This document shows positions 31,996 through 43,287 of a DNA stretch of 64,000 nt, in pieces. The stretch lies in NCBI RefSeq assembly GCF_000586435.1, contig NZ_BAWH01000009.1, positions 1 to 64,000 of the forward strand, given 5' to 3'. A model generated the notes under the pieces. That model was not told the origin of the DNA and ran no database searches. It saw only the letters and a list, made by a program, of their open reading frames with translations. Each line of letters opens with the position of its first letter. Positions within the stretch are counted from its first letter, which is position 1. Made by a program: the position numbers and the translations under genes. The DNA is from Psychrobacter sp. JCM 18901 (GTDB lineage: Bacteria > Pseudomonadota > Gammaproteobacteria > Pseudomonadales > Moraxellaceae).

Positions 31996-32409
31996 AGGAA
32001 AATCCTTAGGCCGTGCCTGATATGTGACAATGTTACAAATGACAAGCTACAAATGACAATATTCAAAGCCTAAGCGTTACGGCTGATTAAAAAGTAAGTT
32101 TGACGTCTGATCCGTATTAAGTACTAACCATTAGCAATAGACTAATACTAACAGCAGTTGCGATAACGCGAATACCTATTGTGTGACAAAACGATGCTTT
32201 TTTATGCGGTTATAGTGAATAATGTAGCAGTGTACCATGCAACATAAGTGAAACTTTTAAAGCAAGGTTAAAGACGAGAGTATTGTTCATTCATCCGCGC
32301 TGAGATTAATCTTTTAGACAAAGAAGCAACGTACACAAGTGACATGGATAAAAATAAAATAAGTGCTCAATTTTGCACATTCAAATAAGGCTGATAGAGG
32401 CAGTGGAAT
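31996..32409. other. Intergenic region before the paralogous envelope proteins
   Basis: About 410 AT-rich bases between divergent genes; an imperfect direct repeat ACAAATGACAA lies near 32033-32058. No gene recognised. Confidence 0.4.
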
Positions 32410-34032
32410 ATGAACATTATTGACCAGCTAGAACAAACGGTAACCCCAGCTGTAATGGGTAATGATGACAGCAATAATGTCGCCTATGTCAGTCTACTTG
32501 AGCAGTTTTATGCTGTTTTGGCTGCGCGCCTAGCTGTGCCACAAATTTACTCACAGTTGCTGCGTACTGATCAAGTAATGACTAGCACTAATAATGAAAG
32601 CCCTTTATTTGAACAAATATGGCAAGATAAAAGTCTGCAAGAGACTATCGTCCAAGAGTTGTCAGCCACTCATCACATTGATGAGCAGACAACTGAGCAA
32701 TTACTAATTAGTGCCGCGCCGTTGGCATATCGTGAACTAAAAGTATTGGCCAATGGGCAGTTTTTGCCAGCATTTTTACAAGAAAAGCAGGCTGCTTTAC
32801 GTCCATATTTACCTATCTGGGCAGCCGCTGTGATTACTGCTACTCAAAGCGTTAGTCAGCAAATACAAAAAAGCTTTGGTTCAGATGATGACCATGTGCC
32901 AGTAAGTGACGACATATCGAATAGACTTGACGACGCTACTTTAGATACTGGCATAGTCGCACCAATAACAAATAATGATGTAGAAAGCATAGAGCAAATA
33001 TCAACTGCTGAGCGCGCAGACACTGAAGCCCTAGATGACAATACGATGGCCAATAGCGATGCTATTCATGCCAATCCAGCAGCCTACCATTTGGCAGAAA
33101 ACAGTAACTTAAAGCGTGCGCAGGTGCGTACTCGCAATCAACGAAACGATCTACTAATACGTGTATTTTTATTAATAGTAGCTCTAGCTGCGCTTGCACT
33201 AGCAGCATGGGCATTATTAGTGAAACCCAATAATGAAATACCAGTAGAACCTGTGGCCACAGCACCTGTTGAACCACCACCAGCGCCCGTACCTCCTGTA
33301 CCAACAATGACTCCTGTTGAGCTTATTGTCGGTGTAGACAACGGCGGTAACTTGTACACTTGTAGCGCGACCGTTGGCGATGCTGCACTGCAAAGCACGT
33401 TGCAACAAGCACTCAACACAAGCTTTGGCGAGCAGGCAAGTATTTGTGAATTGAACATACAGGATGGGGTAGCAACCACAATCGCTAATATGCCTGCGGA
33501 GATACTACCCAATGTCTTGACGATGCTTAGATCAACACCATTTGCACGTTTGCATGTGCAAAACGATCGTCTCATACTGGAGGCTCCAGACAATATGCTA
33601 CTGCAAAAACTGGTCATAGAAGTACGCAACTTAGTACCAGCGATGGTGGTCGAGAGTACAGCACCATTACCGTTGCCTGATAATAGCAATATTGGTGATG
33701 CTACGAACAACATGGCAAACGCAAATAACCAGTTTGTAGATGATGGGGCGGGGATTAATAACCAATTCAATAATAATGGGGTAAATAGTAACTCTGGCGA
33801 ATACCAAGCATCGGATGATGATACTGGAGATCGTGTGATACCAACTCCTTTGCCTAACAATAATAGCTTTAATAATGCGCCCAACAATCTGCCTACTAAT
33901 GGCGCGAGCAATATTCCCAACAACTTTCCTTCGAATAATCAAACGACTAGACCGCCAGGCCCTTTTTCACCTTCAGAAGTGGATGAGATGGCAAACACGG
34001 TTATCGTTGCTGAACCAGCTCAAGTTAGGTAG
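32410..34032 (+). CDS. Envelope protein, paralogue of the OmpA-domain protein but lacking it
   Basis: A 540-residue protein I cannot name. Residues 1-150 form a helical domain (LLEQFYAVLAARLA; LLISAAPLAYRELK) loosely like DUF937 proteins. A linker rich in Asp/Thr follows, then one membrane segment around residues 250-268 (LIRVFLLIVALAALALAAW), a Pro-rich stretch, and a BON-like alpha/beta domain (about 300-420) with two cysteines. It ends in about 110 residues of Asn/Pro-rich, apparently disordered tail. The first 420 residues parallel the downstream gene domain by domain, but the OmpA-like peptidoglycan-binding domain is missing. Frame intact, so the loss is not explained by an indel. Confidence 0.75.
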   Translation: MNIIDQLEQTVTPAVMGNDDSNNVAYVSLLEQFYAVLAARLAVPQIYSQLLRTDQVMTSTNNESPLFEQIWQDKSLQETIVQELSATHHIDEQTTEQLLISAAPLAYRELKVLANGQFLPAFLQEKQAALRPYLPIWAAAVITATQSVSQQIQKSFGSDDDHVPVSDDISNRLDDATLDTGIVAPITNNDVESIEQISTAERADTEALDDNTMANSDAIHANPAAYHLAENSNLKRAQVRTRNQRNDLLIRVFLLIVALAALALAAWALLVKPNNEIPVEPVATAPVEPPPAPVPPVPTMTPVELIVGVDNGGNLYTCSATVGDAALQSTLQQALNTSFGEQASICELNIQDGVATTIANMPAEILPNVLTMLRSTPFARLHVQNDRLILEAPDNMLLQKLVIEVRNLVPAMVVESTAPLPLPDNSNIGDATNNMANANNQFVDDGAGINNQFNNNGVNSNSGEYQASDDDTGDRVIPTPLPNNNSFNNAPNNLPTNGASNIPNNFPSNNQTTRPPGPFSPSEVDEMANTVIVAEPAQVR

Positions 34033-34333
34033 TTTTTATAAGGCACGCTGTGTCATAGGGTGTGTCTTTTTATACGGCCTATCTTTTCATGTAACTTGGC
34101 TACAGTTACGTGTGCCAACCGAAACATTACTTACTGTATCATTTGCACAACAACGTACAGACTGTGAATAGCAGCTTAAGAATTTTATAATAATCAAAAC
34201 CAAATAAAGTAGTTTGATGGATTTATCGCTACCATGATTATCTAATACTATAACGATTGAATACAAAAGAATGATATAGCTGCTTTTTGAGCAAACGAAT
34301 GATATAAATAAAAATTAAGGGGAGAGCCATATT
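34033..34333. other. Spacer between the two paralogues
   Basis: About 300 AT-rich bases without a recognised gene or strong terminator. GGGGAG just before 34334 is the ribosome site of the next gene. Confidence 0.4.
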
Positions 34334-35928
34334 ATGGATATTATTAGCCATTTGACACGCACCGTCAGTCCAGCCGTATTGGAAGATGACCGTAGCCCAG
34401 CTAAGAAAAATCTACTAGAACAGTTTTATGCTATTTTTGCTGCTCGTCTTGCAGACAACGATACTTTTAATCGCTTTGCTAATGAAAACATTGCCCGTGA
34501 TGACAACGCTTTTTATGACCGTGTATGGACAGAAGGAGCACACCGCGACCAAATCTCTCGCGAATTGGCAGGCAAACATAATGTCGATGCGACTGCTTCA
34601 CGTGGTCTGATTGCGATGGCAGCGCCACTGGCTTTTCATGAGATCAAAAGCTTAGCTGGTACCACACCTGTTCCACAATTTTTGAATGACAACCTGAACA
34701 GTTATCAGCATCATATCCCTGCATGGGCGGTACTGTTTTACCTGCTAGTGCAGTCGCTGCCACTTCTACTACAGCTGGCACACCGATTTCTGATACCACC
34801 AGTACAGCGCCATTACAAAGAGAAGAAGAGCCAAAAGAGAACTTTATGAAAGCGCTGCTACCTATTATTGGTTGATTATCTAGGTGCATTGGCTTGGGCA
34901 CTACTCAGAGGCTGTCAAGAAAACCCCGAGCCTGTAGCAACACCAGCAGCCACAGTACAGCAAGGGGTACAAGGTAATGAGGCACTAGCGGTTGCCGGCG
35001 CGATTGAGCTGCATCACTGAGCATCGCAACTGGTGAAAATAGCGAGCTGTATGCTTGTCGTATGAGCGTAGGTGATGAGACATTACAAACCAATGTTATG
35101 AATGCTTTGACTGGTGCATTTGGTGACGAAGCCAATAAATGTCGCGCTGATGTTGATGATAATTTTGCAGTAGATATGCCAGCATCTGCTCAGTTGGCAA
35201 TGATATTACCAATTATCAAAAATGTACCGAATGCGAGCATGATTATCAAAGGCGATAACATTACTGTCAATGCTCCTGATAAAGCCGCGTTGGACAAATT
35301 GGTTGCTGATTTACAAGCAGCTGCTCCTGCTATGACCGTGCAAGCTGAAGGTCCATTAGATTTACAAGGCGAGATTGATGACAGTCTGGCTGCTGCAGAT
35401 GTGGCGATGACCAATCTAGGTGAAAACCCAGATCCACGTGATGTTGCTCGCGCTTTGAGTATTCAGGTGATTAATTTCCAAGTAGATGAAGCGGTTATAC
35501 CTGAAGTCAATAAAGCACTGTTAGACCGTGCTGCAGAAATCATCAATAACGTACCTGATATGAAGCTGATGATTGTCGGTCATACGGACAGTCAAGCCTC
35601 TGATACCTATAATATGGAGCTGTCTCAGGAGCGTGCTGAGTCAGTGAAAGCATATCTAGTGTCTAAGGGAGTTGATGCCAGTAAATTAGCTACCAAAGGC
35701 ATGGGCGAATCAGAACCAATCGCAGATAATTCAACCGAACAAGGTCGCTTCCGCAATCGCCGTATTGAATTTATGGTCAATGACGAGGTTGTTAGTGCAA
35801 ACGATGGCATGATAATAAACGGTGATTCGCTAGATCCAGATATGAACCCATTAGATAGTAACAATGATGATTTGTTACCAGATGGCGATGACGCTACCCA
35901 AGGTACTGCGGTAGACCCAACCAATTAA
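34334..35928 (+). CDS. OmpA-family protein with N-terminal helical and BON-like domains (about four indels)
   Basis: After frame repair, about 532 residues: a helical N-domain (LLEQFYAIFAARLA; LIAMAAPLAFHEIKSLAG), a short Ser/Thr linker, a membrane segment (LLPIIGLIILGALAWALLRGC), a BON-like domain (ELYACRMSVGDETLQTNVM...), and an OmpA C-terminal domain with FQVDEAVIPEVNKALLDRAA, VGHTDSQASDTYNMELSQ.RA and NRRIEFMV, which binds peptidoglycan. An acidic tail follows. Frame breaks lie near 34730 (a G lost), two within 34872-34892, and near 35008 (GAGCTG for GAGGCTG). The order inner-membrane anchor, BON-like, OmpA resembles mycobacterial ArfA/OmpATb. Probably links the inner membrane to the cell wall; function unproven. 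Confidence 0.82.
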
Positions 35929-35967
35929 TCTATTTGTTCTTATTTTGATTATAGTAGCCAAATGATA

Positions 35968-35999
35968 AAAACCGCATCTTATAAAGGTGCGGTTTTTTT
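35968..35999. terminator. Bidirectional terminator, OmpA-family gene / nagZ
   Basis: AAAACCGCATCTT pairs with AGGTGCGGTTTT, T tract follows; lies between convergent genes. Confidence 0.85.
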
Positions 36000-36030
36000 G
36001 TATGCTGCTCGATGATAGTTAAGTAAGCTA

Positions 36031-37107
36031 TTATTTATACAGAGTAGGGTCTGTTGATTCTTTAGCAGTCTGAGCATCAGCTTGGGCATTAAAAAAAGTC
36101 TGAGTAACATTTTGCTTGGCTTGCTGCCAGTATTCAAACTTATGGCAAGTAGATTCAAGATCGCCTTGCCATGTCGGAATGTTGCCACGCATGGTTTTGA
36201 TACGCTGCTGGTTAGGGTAAGGCAGATCTTGCGCAGCTTTAGCTGCCTCATGAGCAGCCACACGGTCGTTGCATACGAGAGCAATATCACAACCGGCATC
36301 AATGGCCGCTTTTACGCGAGCACTGACATCACCAGCCGCCTTTGCACCTGCCATCGATAAATCATCAGAGAATAATACCCCATCAAATTTAAGCTCATCT
36401 CGAATGATATCTTGTAGCCAAATTTTGGAGAAACCTGCTGGCTTGTCGTCTACCTGCGAAAATATCACATGGGCTGGCATAAGAGCGTCTAGACTATGTA
36501 GTGTTTGAGCAAAAGGTTGCATGTCGCTACTGATAATCTCATCTAAGCTACGCGTATCGATGGCTTCTGATACGTGCGAGTCAGGAGCAATGGCACCATG
36601 ACCGGGGAAATGTTTACCAGTGGTTGCCATACCAGCCGCTTTCATTCCGCGCATAAACTGTGTTGCAAGCGCAGTGATGGCTTGCGTATCATGATGAAAG
36701 CTGCGATCACCGATGACTTGGCTAATACCATCTCTATCCAGTACGGGTGCAAAGCTCAAATCGATTCCTACAGCCAGCACTTCAGCTGCCATTAGATAAC
36801 CGCAATCGTAGGCGCAGCTAAGTGCTTGATTTGGGTCTTGATTGAATAGCTCACCCAATCGACCCATAGCAGGTAAGGGCGTGAAACCTTCACGTAGCCT
36901 TGCGACTCGTCCCCCTTCTTGGTCCACACCGATAAGTATGTCTTGATTGTGATAACGTATATCGTCGCATAGTGCTCTGACTTGGGCTGCATCTGTGACG
37001 TTACGACCAAACAGTATTACTCCGCCAACCTGTGCTTGTTTAATCAAGCTGACATCTTCAGCGGTCAAAGCGGTACTATCGATATCTATCATTAAAACGC
37101 CGTACAT
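36031..37107 (-). CDS. nagZ: Beta-N-acetylhexosaminidase NagZ
   Basis: Family 3 glycoside hydrolase of peptidoglycan recycling that removes GlcNAc from anhydro-muropeptides. VDQEGGRVARLREGFTPLPA, the catalytic loop KHFPGHGAIAPDSH with its His/Asp, and FDGVLFSDDLSMAGA (nucleophile Asp) are diagnostic. 358 residues, frame intact. AAGGATCA precedes the start. Confidence 0.95.
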   Translation of the reverse strand: MYGVLMIDIDSTALTAEDVSLIKQAQVGGVILFGRNVTDAAQVRALCDDIRYHNQDILIGVDQEGGRVARLREGFTPLPAMGRLGELFNQDPNQALSCAYDCGYLMAAEVLAVGIDLSFAPVLDRDGISQVIGDRSFHHDTQAITALATQFMRGMKAAGMATTGKHFPGHGAIAPDSHVSEAIDTRSLDEIISSDMQPFAQTLHSLDALMPAHVIFSQVDDKPAGFSKIWLQDIIRDELKFDGVLFSDDLSMAGAKAAGDVSARVKAAIDAGCDIALVCNDRVAAHEAAKAAQDLPYPNQQRIKTMRGNIPTWQGDLESTCHKFEYWQQAKQNVTQTFFNAQADAQTAKESTDPTLYK

Positions 37108-37560
37108 CGCGTGATCCTTATTATTTTATATATGGTTGTATTATGAGGTTGACTGATGATATATCTGTGGCTGTCTTATCAGTCATTGTTCAGATATCTT
37201 ATTATGACAGTTATTATTAATTGAGCATAATGTGGCAGGTTATTGGGGTCAAATCAATTTGCTAATAGCCATCAAATTCAGTTATCAGATCGATGTTGAT
37301 AGCCCTCAATTACTATGTATGATAAAAGTGATAGAAAGTTTGGTATGTACAGACGTAGCGTGTAAGATTGCTTATACAGTTTGAGACAGTTCAGTATTTA
37401 TGCGCGTGATAATATTGATTGATTTTTGACTATATATCAGTATTTAATGATGCATAAAGTATAAGAATAAAAACACAGCATTTATAGGTCATAACAGATT
37501 CGAGCATTTCTAATTCTGATGAATTACCCAATACTACTAACTTCAAATAACTAGGTACAT
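37108..37560. other. Intergenic region, nagZ / prc
   Basis: About 450 AT-rich bases between divergent genes; no gene or strong hairpin seen. Confidence 0.4.
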
Positions 37561-39773
37561 ATGATGAAAAAACAACCAGCACAGTGGTTACTCAGTGCAG
37601 CGTCAGTGGCATCGCCGGTATTATCTTAACCCAAAGCTACGGTACTGCAGTCGCCGAGACCAATACGGGAAGTTTCGTTCAGACCCCTGAGCAAAAGGTC
37701 ACCACCCGTCAAGTAGCCGCTTTGCTGGATCGCAGTCATTATCTTAATCAGCCTTTAGATAGCAAGACTGGTAGCGAAATCCTATCAATGTATATCGATA
37801 GCCTTGACCCAAACCATACGTTGTTTTTGCAATCTGATGTTGATGAGCTGAAGAAAAAACACGCTGAAGACTTTGGTGCTCGCCTAAAGCAAGGTGATCT
37901 ATCTGCAGGGGTAGAGGTGTTTGATCGTTACCGCAAACGCTCAAATGAGTACTTTGCGATGGCCACCAAGATGCTCAAAACAGATATTGATTTGACAGGT
38001 AATGACACAATCATTCTTGATCGTGAAAAACTCGGCCATTTTAAAACCAAAAAAAGAGCAGCGCGATTACTGGGAACGTCAGCTAAAGTTTCAGTTGATG
38101 AGTATTACGCTCGGTCAAGAAGACGAAAAAGCCAAAGAGAAAGTGTTTTTAAGCAACCCAGATATTACTCGCGGACAAGACTTGGTACGTAACGATGAGC
38201 GTACGCCAAATGAAATTTTGCAAAATCGTTTGTCGCGTCAACAAGAACAGTTTAAACGCCTCAAAGATGATGAAATCATGGAAACCATCTTAAATACGGC
38301 GATGCTGACCTATGATCCGCACAGTAATTACTATGCACCGATTCAAGCGACGGAATTGCAAATCCAGTCTAGTCTTCAGTTGGAAGGCATAGGTGTCTCT
38401 ATTCGTCCAGATCGCAAAAATCCGGATTATACTCGTATTGTGACTTTGGTCGATGGTGGTCCAGCCGCTAAGTCGGGTCAAATCAAGCCCAATGACTTGA
38501 TCGTCGGTATCGCAAAAGATGGCGAAACTATGACGGACGTGGTTGGTTGGTCAACGCGTGAAATTGTCAGCTTGATTCGCGGTAAACGCGGTACATCAGT
38601 CACACTGAAACTACGTCAACCTAATACACCAGATGCTAGCGCCCGTACGGTCACTGTGGTACGTGATATCATCCAGCAAGAAGAGTCCGGCGTTACTCAG
38701 CGAGTGGTAGAAGTGCAGCGTCCTAATATTGATAAGACACCAAAGCGTATTGGCGTACTTGAGATACCAAGTTTTTATTTAAACTATCGGGCGCGTCGTA
38801 ATGGTGAAGACTATCGTAGCGTCAGTATCGATACTGAAAAAGCGTTAAAAGAGTTGAATAAACAAAATATCGATGGTCTAGTGGTTGATTTGCGCAACAA
38901 CCCTGGCGGCTCATTGGATGAAGTTGCAAGATGCTAGGTTTCTTTATCAAGAGTGGACCACTGGTACAGATTCGTGATAATCGCGGTAACATTCAAGTGT
39001 ATCGTGACAACGATGGTGGCGAGCAGTTGTATGATGGCAAAATGTCGGTCATTACCAACTTAGCATCGGCATCAGCCAGTGAAATCTTTGCCGCTGCTAT
39101 TCAAGACTATGGTCGCGGATTAGTAGTTGGTAGTACGACAACTGGTAAAGGCTCTGCGCAGATTCAGCTCGATAGCTTAGCTTTAGGCTCTGCCACCTTA
39201 ACTCAGCGTAAGTTTTATCGTGTCACTGGCGGTAGTACGCAAAATAAAGGTGTCGTACCAGACGTTGAGTTAGTCAATATCTATGATGATGCAACCTTTG
39301 GCGAGCGCGCTCAGAAAAAAGCATTACCTTGGGATACGATCAGAACGGCGCCGTATAAGCCTGAAGGGAAGTTTACCAGTGATACGTTGGCGACGCTCAA
39401 TCAACAGTCTAAGATTCGCCAACAGAAAGACCCGCAATTTACTTATCTGTCGACGCTAAATGATATTCGTAACATGGATGATGAAAAGAAACCTGTTCGT
39501 TTAGATATCAATAGCCGCCGAGCTAAAATGCAACTGATTGAGAAACGCTCATTAGAAGCAGAAAACAAACGCCTTATCGCAACTGGTGAGCGTCCATACT
39601 CTAACTGGAATACTTATCAAGCAGCGATGGACGCAAAGTTTGAAGAACGTAGCCGTATGAAAGCCGCTGAACGTCCAGAATTACCAGAGGATGAAGCGTT
39701 TATCAATGAGGCAGCTTACCTCATGTTCAGCGCTGAACCTAAGACAATGCTTAGCCCTGAAGAGAAGCTATAA
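37561..39773 (+). CDS. prc: Tail-specific carboxy-terminal protease Prc (three indels)
   Basis: Periplasmic PDZ protease that degrades or trims proteins from the C-terminus. Corrected N-terminus MMKKQPAQWLLSAAVSGIAG is a signal peptide. N-terminal helical domain, PDZ domain (LEGIGVSIRPDRKN...GGPAAKSGQIKPNDLIVGI), then the S41 protease domain with VVDLRNNPGGSLDEV, the Ser in ASASASEIFAAAIQDYGRG and the Lys in STTGKGSAQ. Indels: a G lost at about 37602 (GCGTCA for GCGGTCA), A7 for A6 at 38051-38057, and a G lost at about 38930 (AAGATG for AAGGATG). Corrected length is 737, normal for Prc; a DUF3340-type C-terminal part follows the catalytic domain. Confidence 0.94.
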
Positions 39774-39797
39774 TGTGAAGTTATTATAGCGTTACGT

Positions 39798-39827
39798 AAT
39801 CTATGTAAGCATATGCTTACATAGATT
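39798..39827. repeat. 30-bp perfect palindrome after prc
   Basis: Each half reads AATCTATGTAAGCAT and its exact complement follows with no spacer. ACGT flanks it on both sides. No T run follows, so it is not a standard terminator. Confidence 0.9.
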
Positions 39828-40043
39828 GACGTTTAGACCTCTTACCAACGAAGGGTCAATCTGCGACTATAACTGTACGGCACGATTGAACGAAACGGTT
39901 CATTGATACTAGGGATTGGTATCTTAAAGATCGCACTAGGGATAAGTAGTTTGCTGATTAAGGATGATAAGGCTGGATGCCTGTCAGTTATGAGATACCC
40001 CGGGATTAGGTATCACGTAACGCTAACATGGATGGTTGGTAAT

Positions 40044-40077
40044 AAAAGCCGCATGACGCTTGTCGTTATGCGGCTTT
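40044..40077 (+). terminator. Hairpin terminator in the prc-slyD spacer
   Basis: AAAAGCCGCATGAC pairs with GTTATGCGGCTTT around the loop GCTTGTC. It lies about 270 bases after prc. The bases between hold no supported gene. Confidence 0.75.
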
Positions 40078-40182
40078 GTTACGTCTGGATATTAATAATG
40101 TTTATAGCGGATTCTTTGAATAGATAGTATTAAAGTTGAGCATATTTATATTAATTCGAAACTTGCCATGAGATAAGCATAA

Positions 40183-40218
40183 AAAAGGCCAGTAACCTGA
40201 TCGGCTACTGGCCTTTTA
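40183..40218. terminator. Terminator of slyD
   Basis: AAAAGGCCAGTA / TACTGGCCTTTT stem around an 11-base loop, flanked by A and T tracts; functional in either direction. Confidence 0.85.
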
Positions 40219-40278
40219 GATTAGATGATAAATCTAATAACTTATCATCTAACCATTGTCACTACACTCTAGAAGAGA

Positions 40279-40764
40279 TTAGTGCTCAACGCCACCTGCA
40301 CCATGTACATGGCCATGGTTTAGTTCGTCTTCAGTTGCTGCACGTACTTCTTGGATTTCAACATCAAATGTCAAACGCTTGCCAGCCAATGGATGGTTTG
40401 CATCAACAGTAACTTCTTGATCGTTTACAGCAGTCACAGTAACCAACATTACTTGGCCACCAGCTTCTGACTGGAACTGCATACCAGGCTGAATGTCATC
40501 AACGCCTTGGAAGTTGTCACGTGGTACGTGCTGTACTGCTTGCTCTTGGTATTCGCCGTAGCCATCAGCAGGTTCAACGACTGCATTAACTTTTTCGCCA
40601 GCAGACTTACCTTCTAATTGTGCTTCTAGGCCTGGGATAATGTTGCTGTGACCATGTAGATAAGCAAGTGGCTGACCTTCTGGTGACTGGTCAAGGATAT
40701 TGCCTTCGTCGTCTTTTAGTGTGTAATTGAATTTGACGGCAGTGTCTTTTGCGATAGTAGTCAT
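40279..40764 (-). CDS. slyD: FKBP-type peptidyl-prolyl isomerase SlyD
   Basis: Folding helper: an FKBP domain with the inserted IF chaperone flap (roughly residues 65-125). VKFNYTLKDDEGNILDQS, YLHGHSNIIPGLE and NHPLAGKRLTFDVEIQEV are typical. The C-terminus is His-containing (HGHVHGAGGVEH) but short, not the long metal-binding tail of E. coli SlyD. 161 residues, frame intact. Confidence 0.93.
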   Translation of the reverse strand: MTTIAKDTAVKFNYTLKDDEGNILDQSPEGQPLAYLHGHSNIIPGLEAQLEGKSAGEKVNAVVEPADGYGEYQEQAVQHVPRDNFQGVDDIQPGMQFQSEAGGQVMLVTVTAVNDQEVTVDANHPLAGKRLTFDVEIQEVRAATEDELNHGHVHGAGGVEH

Positions 40765-41091
40765 AAAATATCCTAAATATATCTATGTAAAAAAATTAAA
40801 TACGGTTGCAATAAACCTAAAAAAAGCCAATCTGCAAGCCAAAAGGCCACGTCATTAGTCAATTATCATCAGTTTATTAAAGTAACTTTAGCAGTTAGCA
40901 TCTTTAATTGAGATGGCCCACATAACTTTCAAGGCAAAAAACATAAAAAAATGCCAATTAATGCCACAATTTACAATAATAACTGCTATTTTCTATAGTT
41001 AATGCATAGCTATTGGCTATTCATGGTTTAGGAGTTGCTTTTTTAGAGCAGGACTTCTAGCATAATTATAAAAATAAGGATGAGAGACACG

Positions 41092-43124
41092 ATGACTGCA
41101 TTTGCCAATACCACTACTAAACAACCAGCGAGCAATGTTTCAACCAATCATAATGCTACTAAGGCTAAAACGATAGCTGATATAAGCTATCAATTTGATT
41201 TTGCCCGTTTCTACGAGCATTTGGTCGATGTATCCCTGAGCTTTACAGCAGTATCCGACGCTCCCCAGCTTTGGTTACCAGCGTGGATACCAGGCAGTTA
41301 TCTAATGCGCGAGTTTGCTCGAAACATCACTGCGGTACATTATCAAATAGTAGAGGCTCAAACAGCGGATAGTAACAAGCAGCCAGAGACTTACCGCGCG
41401 CAAAAAAATTGACAAAAATACATGGCAGCTACCAACTGTGCAAGCAGGGCAGACGGTCATCGTCGAGTACGAAGTCTATTGCTATGACTTGTCTGTACGT
41501 ACAGCCTATGTCGATCAGCAACGACTTTATGGTAATTTCACTTCACTTGCGCTCGCCGTCGAAGAGCAAGAGCAAGCGCCTGTCCAAGTTAGCTTGATTG
41601 TGCCTGATACATTTTTTTGTAGACAAAGAAAGTAGCAGAGTACTGTTGGCCTGTGGTTTGGACGCTACGCACTTGCAAGTCGATCAACAGCAAAAAGGCA
41701 GTCAGCAAGCGAACAGTTATCACCTCTATAAGTTACAGGCATCGAATTATCACGAGCTGATTGACTATCCATTCGAAATCGCAGAACAAGAAAAGTTTGA
41801 TTTTATTATTCATGATAATGAGCATCAGACGCTACATCATAGTTTTTACCTGTCAGGTAAGCAGAGTGCCAATCTAGGTCGATTGCAGCAGGATATTACT
41901 CAGATTTGTCAGACCTATGTAGATTGGTTAGGCGATGCGCCATTTGATGATTATACCTTTATGACCTTTGCCAGCGGTCAAGATTATGGTGGGCTTGAGC
42001 ATATCAACTCTACTAGCCTTATTACCCCGCGCAATGACTTGCCAAATGCCAATGAACCAAAGTTACCAAGTACAGATTATCAGCGGTTTTTAGGCTTATG
42101 CAGTCATGAGTATTTTCATTCATGGTGGGTTAAGACGGTACGTCCTGATGTCATGATTGATGTCGATTTGCGCCGTGAGGCATTTACACCATTACTTTGG
42201 GTGTTCGAAGGGTTTACGTCTTATATCGATGACTTTATGTTGCAAGCGTCAGGCGTGATTGATAAAGCCAATTATCTGCGACTGCTAGCCGAGCAAATCA
42301 ATCGCTACTATCAGACCCCAGGGCGCGGTAATCAAAGCGTGGCAGAGTCGAGCTTTGATGCTTGGATTAAACTGTATCGTACCGATGAAAATACAGGCAA
42401 TGCGGGTATCAGTTACTATAACAAAGGCGCGTTGGTCGCTCTATGTCTGGATCTAATCTTACTCAAAAATAGCGACGGTCGTTATCGTTTATTTGATGTG
42501 GTCAAAGCTTTTTATACACAGGCCAAGCAGAACGACAGTAAGCGGATTGGTATCAGTAGTGCTGACATGGGCTCTGTTATTGAGCAGTTTATGCCGCTAG
42601 CAGAATGGGAAGATTTTGAACGCCGTTATGTCAACGGGGTAGAAGAGCTGCCAATTGAAGCGTTGCTCATTGCAAACGGTGTCAAAATACAGGCGAATAC
42701 TAAAGAAACCGCTGACAAGCATGTGCCTTGGGGTATGCGATGTAACGAAACGCCAGCTGGGCTCAAGGTCAATCGTGTGATGCGAGATAGTCTGGCGGCT
42801 AGAGCTGGTATTTCAGCACATGACGTTATTATCGCGATTGACGGTATCAAAGCGGATACGAAACAACTTACCACTTTGGTTAATACAGCGCATCCTGTCG
42901 AGTGTTATTTATTCCGCCGTGATGAGCTGATGTGTGTTCAGATTCAACCCGAAACGACAACTAAAGTGAAGCCGCGAGATGAGACAACTGGCATGACTGG
43001 AGCAGTACCTCCTCATAAAGTAAGCCTACGCTTAGCAAAAGAAGATAAGACTCTAGAGAATGATAATGAGCAATTAAAAAGTGAGGCAGGTTGGGAGACA
43101 TGGCTTAATGTTATGAAGCGGTAG
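41092..43124 (+). CDS. M61 family glycyl aminopeptidase with PDZ domain (frame broken twice)
   Basis: Metallopeptidase of family M61. An N-terminal beta domain (WLPAWIPGSYLMREFARNI) precedes the catalytic domain with the zinc motif HEYFHSWWVK, the downstream Glu in WVFEGFTSYIDD, and YYNKGALVALCLDL. A C-terminal PDZ domain (LKVNRVMRDSLAARAGISAHDVIIAIDG) completes it. Indels: A7 for A6 at 41402-41408, and T7 for T6 at 41612-41618, the latter corrected to DTFFVDKESSRVLL. Corrected length 676. No signal peptide is evident, so it is probably cytoplasmic. ATG 41080 is an alternative start. Confidence 0.92.
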
Positions 43125-43176
43125 CTTTGATGCTATATCAAATACCTTTCCATACGAAAAACCCTTCCATATAAAA

Positions 43177-43214
43177 CTCTTCCGAGCATTCATGCTTAGA
43201 AGAGGGTTTTTTTA
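43177..43214. terminator. Terminator between M61 peptidase and DUF305 genes
   Basis: AACTCTTC / GAAGAGGGTT stem followed by a T tract, between convergent genes. Confidence 0.75.
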
Positions 43215-43287
43215 ATAACTTTCAATATTGTTGATATGTCTAAGCAACTTAAATGCTCGATAGGTCAGAGGTTGGAGAGATATACAT

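Noticed and set aside
33138..33923. Long antisense ORF opposite the first envelope paralogue
   Set aside because: Shadow of the sense gene; Ser/Leu-rich composition without domain character.
39903..40127. Possible 74-codon gene after prc
   Set aside because: No family character, no ribosome site, and it runs across the terminator hairpin at 40044-40077.
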